NCBI RefSeq assembly: GCF_016862455.1
Contig: NZ_BOMZ01000052.1
Location: 1 to 59,897, forward strand
Length of the DNA: 59,897 bases
From: Actinoplanes utahensis
GTDB taxonomy: Bacteria; Actinomycetota; Actinomycetes; Mycobacteriales; Micromonosporaceae
Direction of reading: 5' to 3'
The notes beneath the pieces are model-generated. The model was not told where the DNA came from. It did not search any database and was given only the letters and a program-made list of their open reading frames with translations. The stretch's first letter is position 1, and every line of letters starts with the position of its first letter. The translations under genes were made by a program, and so were the position numbers. Below are positions 8,088 to 16,562 of the stretch, in pieces.

Positions 8088-8468
8088 ACCACCATCACGG
8101 CGATCTTGTGAAGCCGCCGAGCTCGGTGGGAGACCTTACGGGGGAAGCGCGGACCGGTCCCGGCGATCGGGTGGTGACCGCCGTTGTCTCGCTGTCCACT
8201 GCGGCGTGTCGTCATGAGCGCCAGGCGGATCGGATCTTGAACCTCACGGTCGCCGTCTGTGCCGTTGCAGTGCGGCTTCCGCTGGTCGAGGTCAGGTAAC
8301 CCGCCATCCGAACGAGCGGAGAACCGCTCGACGTCGACGAGCGGGCTCGATCGCCAGCCGTATGCCGGAAGCGGTCGCTCGCCCGGCGGAACCGGTGCAG
8401 GCGACGAGCCGTGGTCGGTGTGATGTCGTGTGAAGTGCGGTGGCGGGCTCCGGCCCGCAGGCGGTGGG
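8088..8468. other. Convergent intergenic region after moaE
   Basis: These 381 nt lie between convergent moaE and the GT87 gene. No convincing gene is present. The only structure I see is a short hairpin at 8313-8330. Confidence 0.6.
8313..8330. terminator. Hairpin, possible bidirectional terminator
   Basis: CGAGCGG and CCGCTCG form a perfect 7-bp stem with an AGAA tetraloop between two convergent genes. There is no U-tract, which is common in high-GC actinomycetes. Confidence 0.35.
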
Positions 8469-9986
8469 TCAGCCGCCTCGGGGTAGTGGGATGGCGGCGC
8501 GCCTGGTGGTGGTGACCGGGGTGGGCCGGGCGGGGGCACCGCGCCGCCACGGGAGGGTGTTGACCAGCAGGATCAGGCCGAAGGCGGGGATGTTCCAGCG
8601 CAGCGACCAGTCGGGTGTGCTGATCAGCGTCAGGTAGCCGAGGACGGCGGCGGCCAGGTGGACCGGGCCGGCGAAGCGGGTGGGCCGGGACGGGTGGAGG
8701 CTGACGTACCGTCGCAGGCCGGTGTCGGCCAGGACCAGGACGGCCGGGATCAGCCACAGGCTCTCCGGTGCGGTGGTCACCGGCCCGGTGACGGCGGTGG
8801 TCAGCCCGACGAGGGTGAACGCGGCGACCTCGTCGCCGGCGGCGTGGGCCGACCGGGCGCGGATCAAACCCACCGCCACCAGCAGCATGCTGAAGGAGAA
8901 CCACACCAGGACCGGTGGTGCGGGGACGTCGTAGAGCCGGGCCATCACTCCGGCCAGGGACTGGTTGGTGGGGTCGCTGATCGGTGCGGGACGGTCGAGT
9001 TCCCACATGGTCCTGCCGAACCAGGCGATGGTCTCCGCCGGGGCCACGGTGAGGGTCAGGGCGGTGACGGCGGCCGCGGTTCCCAAGGCGGTGAGTGCGG
9101 CCCGGCGTTGCCTGGTGACGAGCAGATAGACGATGAAGAGCAGCGGGGTGACGCTGACGGCGGTGGCGAGGCCGATTCCGGCGCCCGCCCAGGAACCGGA
9201 CGTCCACGCGCGGCGCAGTGGGCCGGTCCCGAGGGAAGCGACTCCGGTTCGGAGCGGGTGAGTGTGCATATCGGCCCGGTGGGTCCGGAACGCGCGGGGA
9301 CCTCGGAGAACCCGGCGGATGCGAGGTTCTCCCGGTACGCGGCGGATCGCGAGGACGCGAGGGCCTCCGAGAGCGCGGCGGATCGCGAAGGTGGGGGGCC
9401 GTTGGAGGAGCCGGCGGATTCCGGAGGGGTGAGGTCGTCGGAGGAGACGGCGGGCTGCGATGGTTCGGAGGCTGGCGGAGGTCTGCGGGGTGGGGCGGAC
9501 GTCGGCGGCGTGATGGCGGCTGCGGGCGGCGTGGCGCAGCGCGACCAGGTCGGCGGCGAGCAGGGCGAGGATCAGCAGTTCGGGGCGGCCTTGGCCGAGG
9601 GCGGCGCGGACCGGTTCGGCGAGCAGCGCCAGGGCTGACACGGCTAGCACGACCGGGGCGCGCCGGCGGCCGTGCCGGCGGGCGATCGGGCCGGCGATGA
9701 TCAGGACTATCAGGAGGAGGGCGGCGATTCCGGCGACGGCCAGCAGCCAGCCGGCCAGGTGCAGCGGGAACAGGGTGAGGGGTGCCAGGAGGACGGCCAT
9801 CGCGGGTGGCAGGGCGGCTCCGGCTTGCGAGCCGGGAGCGCGGTACGCGTAGAGCCCGTCCCCGGCCAGCCAGCCTCGGATCGCCTCATGTTCGACGGCG
9901 AGGGCGCTCAGCCCGTACCGCTGAAGGCAGATGGTGATGATCGCAAGCGTGGCCGGCACGCCCAGCGCGACCCAACCTGATCGCAT
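8469..9986 (-). CDS. GT87-type (DUF2029) membrane glycosyltransferase with repeat-rich inserted loop
   Basis: A 505-residue multi-helix membrane protein of the DUF2029/GT87 type, which uses polyprenyl-phosphate sugars for envelope glycan synthesis. It is about 100 residues longer than its relative at 1159-2358. The extra length is a hydrophilic, strongly basic loop at residues about 165-245, built of imperfect repeats of the form IRRxLxxPxxxA. The helices resume after it, and a C-terminal stretch (LIRARSAHAAGDEVAAF, then PESLWLIPAVLVL) matches the family. The start ATG at 9986 has no clear ribosome site. Donor and acceptor are unknown. Confidence 0.72.
   Translation of the reverse strand: MRSGWVALGVPATLAIITICLQRYGLSALAVEHEAIRGWLAGDGLYAYRAPGSQAGAALPPAMAVLLAPLTLFPLHLAGWLLAVAGIAALLLIVLIIAGPIARRHGRRRAPVVLAVSALALLAEPVRAALGQGRPELLILALLAADLVALRHAARSRHHAADVRPTPQTSASLRTIAARRLLRRPHPSGIRRLLQRPPTFAIRRALGGPRVLAIRRVPGEPRIRRVLRGPRAFRTHRADMHTHPLRTGVASLGTGPLRRAWTSGSWAGAGIGLATAVSVTPLLFIVYLLVTRQRRAALTALGTAAAVTALTLTVAPAETIAWFGRTMWELDRPAPISDPTNQSLAGVMARLYDVPAPPVLVWFSFSMLLVAVGLIRARSAHAAGDEVAAFTLVGLTTAVTGPVTTAPESLWLIPAVLVLADTGLRRYVSLHPSRPTRFAGPVHLAAAVLGYLTLISTPDWSLRWNIPAFGLILLVNTLPWRRGAPARPTPVTTTRRAAIPLPRGG
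9266..9490 (-). repeat. Degenerate tandem repeat inside GT87 coding sequence
   Basis: About five imperfect copies of a 36-50 nt unit, each encoding roughly IRRxLxxPxxxA, lie in the basic loop of the GT87 protein. At DNA level the plus strand shows repeated GCGGCGGATCGCGA-like blocks. Confidence 0.65.
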
Positions 9987-10201
9987 GCGCGAAGCGCTGT
10001 GCGCACCTGTGTTCGCCGGAATGGCGCGACCCCCGTCTCGTTACCGGGCACGGCGTGGCCTGCCGGTGGAACCGCCCGCTTGCGCAAGGGCGAAGCGGTC
10101 GGAACGGCGGCAGGTCGTGACCGGCGGAAGCGAGTTCGGGGTGCGGTGTGCGACCCGCGCGGTTCCTCGCCCGCTTTAACGCAAAGGCCGCGAGAAGGTT
10201 G

Positions 10202-10711
10202 TTATCCGGGCAATCTGCGCGCAGCGGCAGCCGAGGCTGCGGCGATCTTGGCTTCGCGCTTGGCGGTACGCACCGCGCGCCGCACCGAGCGCTGGCTGCG
10301 ATCGACCGCGTGCGACGTCCGGTAGCGCAGACCGGGCCGGCCCTCGGTGTCGGCGGCCGCCAGCAGCAGCCCGCCGAGCAGGCCGAGATTGCGCAGCAGA
10401 TGTTCGCGATCGCCCTTGTCCGCGAGCGTGTGCGGCACCAGGCCGGCGGCCAGCACCGTGGCGGCCGGGCGGGTGAAGCGGCCGGTCGCGAGCGCGAGAC
10501 CGGCCAGCACGTCGGCGGCCGCCTTGACCCGGACCAGGGTCAGCGGATCGGTGGGCAGACGCGGGTCGGTCCGCTCCAGCATCGGGGTCACCCGGTCGGT
10601 GAGCGGGCGGGCCGCCTCGACCCGGGCCTCCGGCCGGGTCAGGGTGCGAACTCCGTCCAGCACGAAGAACGATGCCAGCATGGCTCGGGCTGCGGTGCGT
10701 ACGGGCCTCAT
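10202..10711 (-). CDS. DoxX-like membrane protein
   Basis: A 169-residue protein with about four hydrophobic segments. It has the DoxX-family look: an N-terminal ARAMLASFFVLDGVRTL helix, VRVKAAADVLAGLALATGRF in the middle, then HTLADKGDREHLLRNLGLLGGLLL. DoxX-type proteins act in membrane redox or stress responses, but the exact role varies. The last 45 residues are basic and Ala-rich (RSQRSVRRAVRTAKREAKIAAA), presumably cytoplasmic. The ATG has a GAGGGC stretch just upstream, and a TATAAC -10-like element 6 nt away, so it could be leaderless. Confidence 0.8.
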   Translation of the reverse strand: MRPVRTAARAMLASFFVLDGVRTLTRPEARVEAARPLTDRVTPMLERTDPRLPTDPLTLVRVKAAADVLAGLALATGRFTRPAATVLAAGLVPHTLADKGDREHLLRNLGLLGGLLLAAADTEGRPGLRYRTSHAVDRSQRSVRRAVRTAKREAKIAAASAAAARRLPG

Positions 10712-10738
10712 GCCCTCGTTATACCCGGATCCGGGCGA

Positions 10739-11944
10739 TCACACCGGCTGCGTGCGGAGGTATCGGCCGAAGTGCGGGACGGTGAACGCCACGGTGCCTC
10801 GTTCGCCCGAGTAGATGAGTCCTTTTTTGATCAGGGCGTCGCGGGCCGGGGAGAGGCTGGCCGGCTTGCGGCCGAGCGCGGCGGCGATGTTTGAGGTCGG
10901 CACCGCCGCGTCCATGTCGTTGCCGGGGTCGTCGGAGAGCGCGGCCATGGCCCGCATGTACTCCCGCTCGGCCGGGGTGGCCCGCTCGAACCGGGAGCCG
11001 AAGAAACCGACGGCCAGCTCACCCTCGGCCTCAGGGGCGGCCACCCGGACGTCGTCGGCGGTGATCGGCGACTGCGGCGCGTGGTCCCAGGTGGCCTTCC
11101 CGTAGGCCTGGACGAAGTACGGATACCCGCCGGACTTCTCGTAGAGCAGGTCGAGGGCCTCCTGGTCGTACTCCACGCCCTCCCGCTCGGCGGGCACGCC
11201 CAGCGCCAGGTCGGCGGCGTCCCGGTCGAGCCGATCGATCCGCGCGTAGCGGAAGAGCCGCTCCGAGTACGACTTCGCGGCCGACAGCACGGCCGGCAGG
11301 TGCGGCAGGCCCGCGCCGACCACGATCAGCGGGGCGCCCAGCTGGGACAGCTCGTGGCAGGCCGCGCAGAGCGCCGACACGTCGGTCGCGCTGAGGTCCT
11401 GCATCTCGTCGATGAACAGGGCGATCCCGGTGCCCACGTCGGTGGCCAGCGAGGCGGCGTCGGTGAAGAGCTCCACCAGGTCGATCTCGATGTCACCGGA
11501 GTCGGCGCGGCCCCGGGCGGCCGGCACGTCGATGCCGGGCGCCCACCGGTCGCGCAGTTTGGCGTTCCCGTCGTTGGACCGCAGGGCGAACGCCTTCAGC
11601 ACGCCGAGCACCTCGTCCACCCGGTCCGGGTCGCGGTGGTGCGGGGCCAGCTCACGGATCGCCATGTGCAGGGCGCCGGAGACCGGGCGGCGCAGCGACT
11701 GGTCGGGCCGGGCCTCGATCTTGCCGGTGCCCCAGAGCCGGCCGATCGCGGCGGAGCGCAACGTGTTCAGCAGGACCGTCTTGCCGACGCCGCGCAGGCC
11801 GGTCAGGACCAGGCTGCGCTCCGGACGGCCACGGGCGACCCGCTCCAGGACCACGTCGAAGACGTCGAGCTCGCGGCCGCGCCCGGCCAGCTCGGGTGGG
11901 CGCTGACCGGCGCCGGGAGCGTAGGGATTGCGCACCGGATCCAC
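10739..11944 (-). CDS. AAA ATPase (ORC/Cdc6-like architecture)
   Basis: About 401 residues from the GTG at 11944. A Walker A GLRGVGKT sits near residue 50 and a Walker B ALFIDEMQD near residue 185. A sensor-like segment (LIVVGAGLP) and RLFRYARIDRLDRDAADLAL follow, then a winged-helix-like C-terminus (SNIAAALGRKPASLSPARDALIKKGLI). Similar bacterial proteins are annotated only as ATP-binding proteins; ORC1/Cdc6-like folds suggest DNA binding, but the function is unknown. An upstream GTG at 11989 is in frame. I prefer 11944 because TACGGT sits 7 nt before it, and because the CTAG palindrome then falls in the promoter. DoxX lies 27 nt downstream on the same strand. Confidence 0.85.
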   Translation of the reverse strand: MDPVRNPYAPGAGQRPPELAGRGRELDVFDVVLERVARGRPERSLVLTGLRGVGKTVLLNTLRSAAIGRLWGTGKIEARPDQSLRRPVSGALHMAIRELAPHHRDPDRVDEVLGVLKAFALRSNDGNAKLRDRWAPGIDVPAARGRADSGDIEIDLVELFTDAASLATDVGTGIALFIDEMQDLSATDVSALCAACHELSQLGAPLIVVGAGLPHLPAVLSAAKSYSERLFRYARIDRLDRDAADLALGVPAEREGVEYDQEALDLLYEKSGGYPYFVQAYGKATWDHAPQSPITADDVRVAAPEAEGELAVGFFGSRFERATPAEREYMRAMAALSDDPGNDMDAAVPTSNIAAALGRKPASLSPARDALIKKGLIYSGERGTVAFTVPHFGRYLRTQPV

Positions 11945-11951
11945 GCGTAGC

Positions 11952-11957
11952 ACCGTA
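11952..11957 (-). promoter_or_regulatory. -10 element for AAA ATPase gene (leaderless)
   Basis: TACGGT (minus strand) lies 7 nt before the GTG at 11944. The palindrome at 11967-11982 would then occupy about -23 to -38, overlapping the -35 region. Confidence 0.5.
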
Positions 11958-11966
11958 TCGGGCCAT

Positions 11967-11982
11967 CTAGCGCCAACGCTAG
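11967..11982. promoter_or_regulatory. CTAGCG-N4-CGCTAG palindrome, likely operator
   Basis: A perfect 6-bp inverted repeat with a CCAA spacer. CTAG is rare in high-GC genomes, yet five CTAG tetramers occur within 72 nt here (11967-12038). This suggests a protein-binding site controlling the AAA ATPase gene. Confidence 0.5.
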
Positions 11983-12010
11983 AGTCCACTCGATATCACC
12001 CTCTTGGCGG

Positions 12011-12038
12011 TTCTAGCATTTCGGCTAGAAATCGCTAG
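12011..12038. promoter_or_regulatory. Second CTAG inverted repeat, TTCTAGC-N6-GCTAGAA plus CGCTAG
   Basis: A perfect 7-bp inverted repeat at 12011-12030, followed by a half-site CGCTAG at 12033-12038 that includes the stop codon of the LppU-like gene. It may be a second operator for the AAA ATPase promoter. It could also act as a terminator hairpin for the upstream gene. Confidence 0.4.
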
Positions 12039-12619
12039 ACGGGTTCATACTCCCGCAGGCAGAGGACGAAATCGACATCGTCGTACTCAGTGTCGTAGTA
12101 GTACCACTTGGTGTACTTAGGTACTTTCGCGCACTTGCTGACCGCGTCCTTCTCCCCCGTGGTGCGGCCGTCGATCCGCTTCAGGATCTGGTACGTGTGC
12201 GCTGTACACGCCACGATCCGCAGCTCCGGCTCGACGTTCGTACCCTCGTTGCGGACGCACTGACCGGATGCCGCGAAGCGGGCGTCCGCACTGGTCTGCG
12301 GCCGGGGCACATGCGCGGCCGGAGCGGTGGCGGCGATCGGGTCGGCCGGCGGCGGCTCGTCGTCACCGGCGAACGCGAACCACGCGGCGGTCGCCACACC
12401 CCCACCCGTCAGCACACTCAGCACCACCATAAGCGCACTCATCGGCAGCCCGGACCGGCGGCGGGGCGGCGCCGGCGGTGACGCGGCCGGCGAATACTGC
12501 GGCTGCTGGGGGATCCACGAGGGATCCTGCCCGTGCCAGGGGTCGGAAGCCTCCGAGTACGGCTCGTCGGGGGTCCCGTCCTGCCACGGCTGAGCAGGGT
12601 ACGGCCCGTTCTGCGACAT
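12035..12619 (-). CDS. LppU/SCO3897-like membrane-anchored protein
   Basis: A 194-residue protein. The N-terminal 55 residues are Pro/Gln/Tyr-rich (cytoplasmic). A single membrane helix (SALMVVLSVLTGGGVATAAWFAF) spans residues about 60-85. The rest is an external domain with three cysteines in CVRNEG, VACTAHTYQIL and FVLCLREYEP, plus a fourth in SKCAKVPKYTKW. This pattern resembles the actinobacterial LppU/SCO3897 family, whose function is unknown. The start ATG at 12619 has GGAGGG 7 nt upstream. It is divergent from the prepilin peptidase gene. Confidence 0.75.
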   Translation of the reverse strand: MSQNGPYPAQPWQDGTPDEPYSEASDPWHGQDPSWIPQQPQYSPAASPPAPPRRRSGLPMSALMVVLSVLTGGGVATAAWFAFAGDDEPPPADPIAATAPAAHVPRPQTSADARFAASGQCVRNEGTNVEPELRIVACTAHTYQILKRIDGRTTGEKDAVSKCAKVPKYTKWYYYDTEYDDVDFVLCLREYEPV

Positions 12620-12695
12620 CGGGGGTCCCTCCGGGAGCGGTCTGCGCTGCCTGCCACCGTAGCGTGCGGCGGGCAATCGGATACCTTTCACGTTC

Positions 12696-13379
12696 GTGTC
12701 GTCACAGTTAGTGATCTTGGCCATGGCTTTCGGTGCCGCGGCGGGATCTTTCCTGCCCCGGATCGCGTACCGCCTGACCGTCCCTTTCGGAGCTCCGCCC
12801 CGGACATCGTGCGCCGACTGCGACCGGACGTTCCCCGCCGGAGCAGCCGGCTGGGTCCACAGCGGACCGTCCTGCTGTGGCGGCGGCCATGCCCCCGCCG
12901 TCGTGCTCGCGCTGATCGCCGGAGCGCTGGCGGCGCTGCTCGGCCCGGTGCCGGAACTGCCCGTCCACCTGCTGGCGGCACTGCCCGGGCTCCTGCTCGC
13001 GATGATCGACCTGGGTTGCCTGCGCCTGCCGGACCGGCTGGTCGGCGCGCTCGCCCTGACCGGCGGAATCCCGCTCGCGCTGCTCGCGCCGGATCGGATC
13101 CTCCCGGCGCTGGCCGCGGGTGCGGTGGTCGGCGGCATCTATCTGGTGATCGCGATGCTGCCCCGGCGAGGGCTCGGCCTCGGCGACGTGAAACTGGGCG
13201 CGGCACTGGCGTTCCTGCTCGGGTTCGCGGGCTGGCCGGCGGTGGCCGTCGGTTTCGGCACCGCCCATCTGCTCAACGGCGCGATCGCCGCCTGGTTGCT
13301 GGTGACCCGGCGGGCACGGCCGATCCCGTTCGGGCCGGCCCTGCTCGCCGGGTTCCTCGCCGGCGTCACAGCAGTCTGA
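12696..13379 (+). CDS. A24-family prepilin peptidase
   Basis: A 227-residue membrane protein starting with GTG. It has the N-terminal GSFLPRIAYRL segment, then a cytoplasmic loop with CADC and SCCGGG cysteines. Several helices carry the two catalytic aspartate motifs, AMIDLGCLRLPDRL (residues about 109-122) and GLGDVKLGAALAF (about 165). Such enzymes cleave the leader of type IV pilin-like prepilins and may methylate them. No pilin genes lie nearby. The 3' end overlaps the convergent helicase gene by 14 nt. Confidence 0.88.
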   Translation: MSSQLVILAMAFGAAAGSFLPRIAYRLTVPFGAPPRTSCADCDRTFPAGAAGWVHSGPSCCGGGHAPAVVLALIAGALAALLGPVPELPVHLLAALPGLLLAMIDLGCLRLPDRLVGALALTGGIPLALLAPDRILPALAAGAVVGGIYLVIAMLPRRGLGLGDVKLGAALAFLLGFAGWPAVAVGFGTAHLLNGAIAAWLLVTRRARPIPFGPALLAGFLAGVTAV

Positions 13380-16300
13380 GCTGACGGTCCCTCGGCCGGG
13401 ACCGGGCAGCCTCGCCCAGCTTCTCGAAAAGTCCGGAATCGATCACGTCGAGGAATGGCGTCGGATGCTGCTCCCGCTCGCTGCCGTGCCGCGTCCGCTT
13501 CGCCGAGTGACTGACGTAGAGCCGATCCTGGGCGCGGGTCAGCCCGACGAAGAACAGCCGCCGCTCCTCGGCGACCTCCTCCTCCGAGGGTGTCGAACCC
13601 GGCCAGCGCAGCGGCAACAGCCCGTCCTCACAGCCGACCAGGAAGACCACCGGGAACTCCAGGCCCTTCGCGGCGTGCAGGGTGAGCAGGTTGACCGCCT
13701 CGGCCCGCGGATCCAGCGCGTCCACCTCGGCGCCGGTCGCCAGTTGCTGCAGGAACAGCGGGAGGTCGTCACCGACCCGGTCGGCCAGCGGCATCAGCAG
13801 CTCCGAGGCGGTCCAGATGTCCTCGGGAGCGGGCTGGCCACCGTCCAGTGTGGGCGCGGCGAACCGCTGAGCGAGCACCTGGCCGGCCGCCTTCACCCGG
13901 GTCGCCAGCGTGCCACCCGACCCGCCCGCGTGCCGTAGTTCCCGGGCGATCTCCTGGACGCCGGGCCGGTCCCGCAGCCGGTTGTGCGAGCGCTTCTGCA
14001 CCGGCACGCCGGCGCGTGACAGCGCTTCGACGATCGGCCCGGACTGGGCGTCGGTGCGGTACAACACGGCGATGTCGGAGAACGAGAGGTTGCCGACGGC
14101 GGCGGCGCGGGAGTCCACCCGGCCCGAGTCGAGCGAGCGGTGCGAGAGGCCGCCGACGAGCTCGTCGATCGTACGAACCACGAAATCGGCCTCGTCGGAC
14201 ACGCTGCGCGCCGAGTACCGCCCCACCAGCGCGGCCTCCGGATCGAGCCGGGCCGGATCCAGTCGGCGCCCGCTGACCAGCGTCGACGGGGCGATCGCCT
14301 GGACCGCGGCGGCCAGGATCGGCGCCGACGACCGGTAGTTACGGGTCAGCCGGACCAGCCGGGCATCCACGAAGTCGGCGTTGAACCGCAGGAAGTACTG
14401 TACGTCGGCGCCACGGAACGAGTAGATCGCCTGGTCCGGGTCGCCGATCGCGCACAGGTTGCCGTCCGCCGGGCTGAGCAGCCGCAGCAGTTCGTACTGC
14501 AACTCGTCGACGTCCTGGTACTCGTCCACGAAGATCCACTGCCAGCGCCGACGGTACTTCTCGACCAGCGCCTGATCCTCGCGCAACAGTGCCACCGGCA
14601 CGCTGATCAGGTCGTCCAGGTCGACGAGGTCCTGCTGGCGGAGCAGTTTCCGGTATGCCGCGTCGTCCTCACCAGCCTGCTCCCGGGCCTGAGCCTGCTC
14701 GTGCTCGTCGGCGATCCGCCAGCCCGAACCGAGCCCGGCCGCCTTCGCGTTCTCCTTCAGCACGGTCAGGCCGAGGGAGTGGAACGTGCCCACGGTGATG
14801 TCCTCGGCCACGTCCCCGAGCAGTGCCTCCAGCCGCTCCTTCAACTCGGCCGCGGCCCGCCGGGTGAACGTGATCGCCAGGCAGCGTTCCGGGAAGACCC
14901 CCAGCTCGGCACAGAGGTACGCGATCCGGTGGGTCAGCGTTCGGGTCTTGCCGGTACCCGGGCCGGCGACGATCAGCAGCGGCCCGCCCGGCGCCGAGGC
15001 GGCCACCCGCTGCATCGCGTCGAGCCGGTCCAGCAGCCCGGTGCCGACCTCCTCCATCCCGGCGAGCATCGGCTCGAACGGCTCGTGCGGGCTCGGTGGC
15101 GGAGCCAGCGGCGGCGGGGCCGGCTTCTCCTTCGCCGGTTTGGACTTGGCGCTCTTCGGCGCGGGCGCCGCCGTCCTGGCACGTGCCGGCGCGGGCTCGG
15201 CCGGGAAGTCGAAGAGCGTCTCCATCTGCGGAGCACTGTTGCGGTTGCGCAGCTCACCCGGCTCGAACAGGGTGATCACGCCGTACTCGCCGTCGTAGCC
15301 GGGAACCCGCCGCACGTCGCCGCGCCGCAGACGGGTGATCGCCTCGCGCAACTCCTCGCCGCCCGCCTTGCCGATCTCGTCGACCGGCACCTTGCGCAGG
15401 ATGTCCAGCTCCGGGCCGAGCGTGGCGACCAGGTGGTTGAGCTGGGACTCGACCGTCTTCGACTTCGGGCCGACTCCGTGGATCTCGCCGACGATCTCGT
15501 GCAGCTGGATCAGGTGCTCGACGTGGTCGTCCTTCTGGAAGCCGAGCGGACGGTCGGCCAGATCCTCGACGCGGCTCAGCACGCCGACGGTCAGCGGGCG
15601 GCCGCATTCCGGGCAGCGGCCGTTGGCGGCGCGCGTGGCGGCGGGCTCCCAGTTGACACCGCAGGCGCGGTGGCCGTCGGCGTGGTACTTGCCCTCCTCG
15701 GGGAAGAACTCGAGGGTCCCGGCCAGGCCGAGGCCGTCCTTCACCGCGAAGTAGTCAGGCGTGCCGGTGAACAGGGTCGCCTCCCGGGCCAGAGCGGCCG
15801 GGGAGTGCGCGTCCGAGTTCGAGACCAGGCGGTACCGGTCGAGGCTGGAGACCCGCCAGTTCATCTCCGGGTCGGAGGAGAGACCAGTCTCCACCGCGGT
15901 GATGTGGTCGGCCAGGTCGGCATAGCAGTCGGCGATGGCGTCGAAGCCGGACTTGGAACCCAGGGCGGAGAACCACGGCGTCCAGATGTGCGCCGGGACC
16001 AGGTAGCCGCCGGCCTCCAGGGTGATCTCCAGAAGGTTCCGCGAGTCCAGGCCGAGGATCGGGCGGCCGTCCGCGGTCAGGTTGCCGATCCGGGACAGCG
16101 CCGTGTTGATCTTCGCGACCGACTCGAAGTCGGGCGCGTACAACAGGTGGTGGACCTTCCGGGTCTTGTCGTCCCGCTTGTAGATCGTGGAGATCTCCAC
16201 GCTCAGCATGAACCGGGCCGGCGTGCTGCCGCGCAGCGAACCCGGCAGCCGCTTCGTCACCGGCTTCTCGTCAGCGAGCCGGAACAGGCCGGGCTCGGCA

Positions 16301-16497
16301 GGCTCCAGGCTCTCCTTGAGATGCTCGAACCAGGCCGGGTGAGTGAAGTCACCGGTGCCGAGCAGGGCGATGCCCTTACGCCGAGCCCACCAGGCCAGGT
16401 TGGGCAGAGTCAGATCACGGCTGCAGGCCCGCGAGTAGCGGGAGTGAATGTGCAGGTCCGCGACATATGTATCCGTGCTGACCTTCACCTGAGGCAT
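13366..16497 (-). CDS. PHP phosphoesterase domain fused to a UvrD/Rep superfamily 1 helicase
   Basis: About 1,043 residues from the ATG at 16497; longer in-frame starts reach 16545. Residues 1-420 form a PHP-type domain, with DLHIHSRYSRACSRD at the N-terminus, GTGDFTHP, and SNSDAHSP, all metal-ligand motifs. A CPECGRPL zinc-ribbon-like pair and a helix-hairpin-like stretch (IHGVGPKSKTVESQL) follow. A Pro/Ala/Lys linker (about 435-480) leads to a complete UvrD helicase: GPGTGKTRTLTHR (Walker A), FVDEYQDVDELQ (motif II), GDPDQAIYSFRGAD (III), LTRNYRSS (IV), LTLHAAKGLEFPVVFL (V) and FVGLTRAQDRLYVS (VI). The fusion suggests a 3'-5' helicase with an attached nuclease or phosphoesterase for DNA repair (inference). 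The metallophosphoesterase gene is directly upstream. Confidence 0.93.
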   Translation of the reverse strand: MPQVKVSTDTYVADLHIHSRYSRACSRDLTLPNLAWWARRKGIALLGTGDFTHPAWFEHLKESLEPAEPGLFRLADEKPVTKRLPGSLRGSTPARFMLSVEISTIYKRDDKTRKVHHLLYAPDFESVAKINTALSRIGNLTADGRPILGLDSRNLLEITLEAGGYLVPAHIWTPWFSALGSKSGFDAIADCYADLADHITAVETGLSSDPEMNWRVSSLDRYRLVSNSDAHSPAALAREATLFTGTPDYFAVKDGLGLAGTLEFFPEEGKYHADGHRACGVNWEPAATRAANGRCPECGRPLTVGVLSRVEDLADRPLGFQKDDHVEHLIQLHEIVGEIHGVGPKSKTVESQLNHLVATLGPELDILRKVPVDEIGKAGGEELREAITRLRRGDVRRVPGYDGEYGVITLFEPGELRNRNSAPQMETLFDFPAEPAPARARTAAPAPKSAKSKPAKEKPAPPPLAPPPSPHEPFEPMLAGMEEVGTGLLDRLDAMQRVAASAPGGPLLIVAGPGTGKTRTLTHRIAYLCAELGVFPERCLAITFTRRAAAELKERLEALLGDVAEDITVGTFHSLGLTVLKENAKAAGLGSGWRIADEHEQAQAREQAGEDDAAYRKLLRQQDLVDLDDLISVPVALLREDQALVEKYRRRWQWIFVDEYQDVDELQYELLRLLSPADGNLCAIGDPDQAIYSFRGADVQYFLRFNADFVDARLVRLTRNYRSSAPILAAAVQAIAPSTLVSGRRLDPARLDPEAALVGRYSARSVSDEADFVVRTIDELVGGLSHRSLDSGRVDSRAAAVGNLSFSDIAVLYRTDAQSGPIVEALSRAGVPVQKRSHNRLRDRPGVQEIARELRHAGGSGGTLATRVKAAGQVLAQRFAAPTLDGGQPAPEDIWTASELLMPLADRVGDDLPLFLQQLATGAEVDALDPRAEAVNLLTLHAAKGLEFPVVFLVGCEDGLLPLRWPGSTPSEEEVAEERRLFFVGLTRAQDRLYVSHSAKRTRHGSEREQHPTPFLDVIDSGLFEKLGEAARSRPRDRQLRLL

Positions 16498-16562
16498 CCT
16501 GTCACGGCCGTCGGTCTCGCCAAGCATCGCCACGCTCAAACACACTTACCGATCTTGATGGG

